A stretch of 42,550 nucleotides of DNA from Hysterium pulicare CBS 123377 (taxonomy: Eukaryota; Ascomycota; Dothideomycetes; Hysteriales; Hysteriaceae), in assembly GCA_000467715.1 (NCBI GenBank), contig AJFK01001063.1:1-42550 (forward strand), in the 5' to 3' direction. Shown here piece by piece: positions 39,350 to 42,550 of this stretch. The position numbers were made by a program, and so were the translations under genes. The notes below the pieces were generated by a model. The model was not told the origin of the DNA. It made no database searches and worked only from the letters and a program-made list of their open reading frames with translations. How positions within the stretch are numbered: position 1 is the first letter of the stretch; each line of letters begins with the position of its first letter.

Positions 39350-42300
39350 TCTTTCTTTTGAAAGGGAGATAGCCGGGGCTAATCTACGAGGTTGGAGTAG
39401 CGATATTTGATGGGACTTCAGTTGTATCCCCCACGGCCCATTGCCAGTGAGCAGGCCTTTTGACGTATGATAATTTTGTCTTTGATCAAGCTGTTAAGCA
39501 GGTGTCTTCAACGAGGAAATTGGACAACTTGTTGATAGGCTTGGCAAGGCCAACGTTTTCGGCCGCTGGACAGTGGTGAGCTTTGTTCAATGGAGAGTGT
39601 TGTATGGTATTAATTGACGATAATCGTTACGATTGCGCTGCCAAATAGCTAAGGGAAGAGTACATTTCTCTGGTCTCACGAAGGGTGGAGATCTTTTATG
39701 GTCACAAATGTGGGTCGACCCCAGAGCCCGTCGTAATTACTGGGATTCTCAGTTACTTCGGAGGACATTCCTCTGCGTTGATGGACGTAGTGAAGAATAA
39801 CAGAAGTTGCAACAGCAACTGTTTATTTCTGTGCAATGCACAACCTTGCAGGAAGGACTTTGGTATGTGGGGAGAACCCTAGATCAGTATGGCTGGGCTG
39901 CATCATGGGGCAGAATAAACGTTTACCTTCTACGAGTAGGCTCCTGCTACTTCACGAGGTGCAGGACTGATCAACCCGATATCAGAGGTTGAGAGTTCAT
40001 TACAGGGCTCCTATGATCGAGTTGGATGCAAGGGAGGGTGGCTCATATCCGTTCCTAGCCTGTTCAGACGCCATCGCATGCACTGGAGGACAAAGGGTGT
40101 CGGAAATCCAGCGCTATATCGGATTACAGACCATGTTGACGCAATGGGAGGACAGCGTAGTGGCATATTCGACCGGTGTCGTCCCTGTCACTAGTAAGTC
40201 ACCGGACGATACAAGACAATACAAGACTGCTTTCGTATACTCATCAATGACGTACCAATATCTTCTTCCGGACATACCATCAAGCGAAGGACTTCCAATG
40301 TGGCGACCATGTTCTAGATTGGTTTGTCGTTAGGAAAGATGAAGTTGCGTAGGTGTTCCGAGCCTCAAGGTTCTTGGCAGTTGTTGCCATCGGCGGGACC
40401 GCCGCCGAGTTTCTCCTTGGCTGATATTGTTGGTGCCTTTATGCATCTCCCTTACGATCCCTATTTGCCGGCGAAAAGTATTCGATTTGTTCGCAAGCTG
40501 CAAAAGGTTGTAACGCTGTCGATTGGGTTTCCGAGCGAGACTTTCCCAATTCCAGCTGACCGGACGTCGATCCGGGCTTGGCCGCTCATTGCGAATTCAA
40601 GAAGAAATAGGTAGTACGGGTAGTTCAGTGGAAAAGCAGAAGAAAGATGTCCTGAGAATGAAGTGTGCTTTTAGCTGTATTCATATAGATCGAAACTGAG
40701 CAGTGATTCGGAAGACAAGAGCCAGAACCAACACATCCTGCAACTCTAAAAGTACCACACCGCTCACGGGAAGCCATCAGATTCATCGCTACCGCTTACA
40801 CGGCGGTCTATAGAAAGACTAACTTGTCTCAAGGCTCCCAAATTGATGGAGAGATGCCCCACGTTGGGGCCGAGCCTCGAGGTCTGTTGCGGTCAAAATC
40901 TAGGTGAGAGAAAAGCTGTATGATGGGTCCGATCAACGGTGCAGCGACCGCACTCAGGCTCATTGGGCGATGTTCCCATCTCTGCATCTTAGGCATCCGC
41001 TCACATGCCTTGCCATCGAGATCTTCATGGCGTTAACCTTCTTTCCTGTGGTCCGTATCTTGACAAAGCAAGATGAACCCGTCGAGGTGGAGGACATACG
41101 AAGGACACAGGACCTGATAGTCGGTGTACGCGATTCCCTTTGACCGGATCTCGAGGTTCGTGGCTTAATGCACGCACGAGGGACTTGTGCCTTTTCATGC
41201 ATGGTGAGTGGTAGAGTGTTGGGTACACAGCAGCATGTCGTTTCAACAAGCTCGCTCTCCCCGCGCCAACACGGACCCGCCGGCGCACCAAGCGGCTTCT
41301 CAGGTCTACAACCTCAGCATATCGTATCGTCCTCCTGAATACTCCATCCTTCGGTTTGCTCCTTTTTTCGTCGCTTTTCCATTTCCCACTGCCTTTAAAT
41401 TGCTTGTATATTTGTCTTTCACCGGAAAAGTATGACGTACTAAATTGTACAGTATCGTCTTTCTCATCCCGTGATGCTCTCCAACATCGTCCGCGAGGCT
41501 ACGTAACACACCACTGTCCTCCAACGACAATGCACAACGAACCTTATCATACCCTGACTGGACGTAGACTCAATCTAGTCTGATCATAGAACCGCATGGA
41601 ACCGCATGCGCACGCCTCTTGCCTCTGTCCTCTCGACCATCATAAGCCCTCCCAATCACTTCCTGCCCAACCGGCAGGACCTCCATTTAGACTCTTCACT
41701 GCCAGCTCCTCCTTCATGCTCTTCCTTCCTCTCTCCTTCCTTTCCTCCGTTACCTCAATTTGTTTCTCACACCACCAAAGACGTCATTCCATTCTCTGCT
41801 TCCCTGGGTTGGGCGCTGGTGGGGCAGAGGATGGGCAGGAGAGCTAAGTTGAGAAAAGACGGTGAACAGAGAATCCTTGACTAAGCTAGAGATGATAAGG
41901 CGGTCAGAAGATTGATGTGAGCTTTTCGTGTGTACATATGAAAACGTTGAAAGTATTATCATTATGCTAGTGCTGTGAGCTTTTGTCGCGGTTTTGCTTC
42001 TAACGATGCTTCCTCATCTATCTCTGCTACGTTGAGTATGTAACAGGACGCGATTCCATCCTGAGTCGTCTTGATCTGTAATGCAAGTATAGTGGCAGGA
42101 TATTCAGGTATCTCAGCGACTGTTCTACGCCCTACAGCGAAAAACTCTCTCTCGCCGCTGTTATCCAAGGGATTTTGCACCAACAATCCGCACGCTTTTC
42201 CTACACCCCGACCAACCATACCGCTGACATAGCAGACTGACAGCAATATACGTCATAAGATGGAACAAAGGATCACTTGCATAAGTCAAGAGGTAGTGCA

Positions 42301-42550
42301 CGATGTTGCGGTAGACAGCGTATTCTGTGACTACGAGCATTTACATAGAAAATTGGAAATGTTGTCTTCCCTTTTTATCAGTATTGCGAACTCGAAGACC
42401 TCCTTGTTTTCCTGCGTAGACATGCTCTCTCTCTGGAAATCTAACATCTCGGGATGAAAATGTGCAGTGTTCCACACCAAGCGATGGCTTACCCACTACA
42501 CCCCATTTCAACGGCTTGAGGACCGTACCATGTACCTCATCCTCCCCCCC
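39350..42550. other. 3.2-kb distal stretch, no supported gene
   Basis: Frames of up to 114 codons (for example 39989-40333 and 40324-40614) adjoin each other but have no recognised domain; a good donor-like GTAAGTC near 40195 could mark an intron, though no joined product was convincing. A pyrimidine-rich tract at 41600-41760 may be a promoter or leader of a gene running past the window. The last bases are a C-run. Confidence 0.4.

Noticed and set aside
39989-40614. Two overlapping plus-strand frames as one gene
   Set aside because: A donor-like site exists but no acceptor gives a recognisable or clearly conserved product.
1-42550. tRNA genes, CRISPR arrays or bacterial-type operons
   Set aside because: Scanning by eye for T-loop consensus found none, and spaced direct repeats of CRISPR type are absent; the genes are eukaryotic with introns.

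Overview
The window is nuclear DNA of a filamentous ascomycete. Short spliceosomal introns (mostly 50-135 bp, GT-AG with CTAAC-like branch points), a PIR-type cell wall protein, a Zn2Cys6 regulator, and fungal forms of ATP synthase subunit d, NAC-alpha, eL14 and Nup53 all point there. A Leotiomycete/Helotiales relative is my inference from general gene style; it was not tested by search.

Layout. 1-1.0 kb: AT-rich, transposon-like sequence with inverted repeats. 1.0-2.4 kb: three-exon gene for a PIR-repeat, GPI-anchored wall protein. 2.4-5.5 kb: no gene I can support. 5.5-8.6 kb: a same-strand housekeeping block of ATP synthase subunit d (with a GC-AG intron), NAC-alpha and ribosomal protein eL14. 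9.9-12.7 kb: an F-box-like gene and a Nup53/Nup35-type nucleoporin, divergently transcribed. 13.4-19.9 kb: an accessory stretch with three damaged genes (ankyrin array with two frame breaks; sulfotransferase-like gene with one stop and one frameshift; second copy of a BTB-like family with one in-frame stop). It also holds one intact BTB-like paralogue and a small intact coiled-coil gene between the two paralogues. 20.9-24.6 kb: a secreted PAF-acetylhydrolase-like esterase and a Zn2Cys6 transcription factor, divergently transcribed. 25.2-25.5 kb: a coding relic with Cys pairs and a coiled coil. 26.2-27.5 kb: an NmrA/isoflavone-reductase-like NAD(P)-binding protein. 29.3-30.2 kb: a MPPED-type metallophosphoesterase. 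31.5-32.7 kb: an orphan protein. 33.7-34.9 kb: a PIN2-like single-pass membrane protein with a long disordered tail. 38.0-39.3 kb: a C2H2 zinc-finger protein. The last 3.2 kb has no supported gene.

The genes do not form one obvious pathway. The best leads for something undescribed are the BTB-like paralogue pair with its C-terminal Cys/Trp motif and the coiled-coil gene between them, the PIR protein whose conserved Cys domain lies before its repeats, and the esterase/regulator pair. Splice sites were placed by eye from consensus signals, reading frame and remembered family conservation; no alignment or transcript was available.
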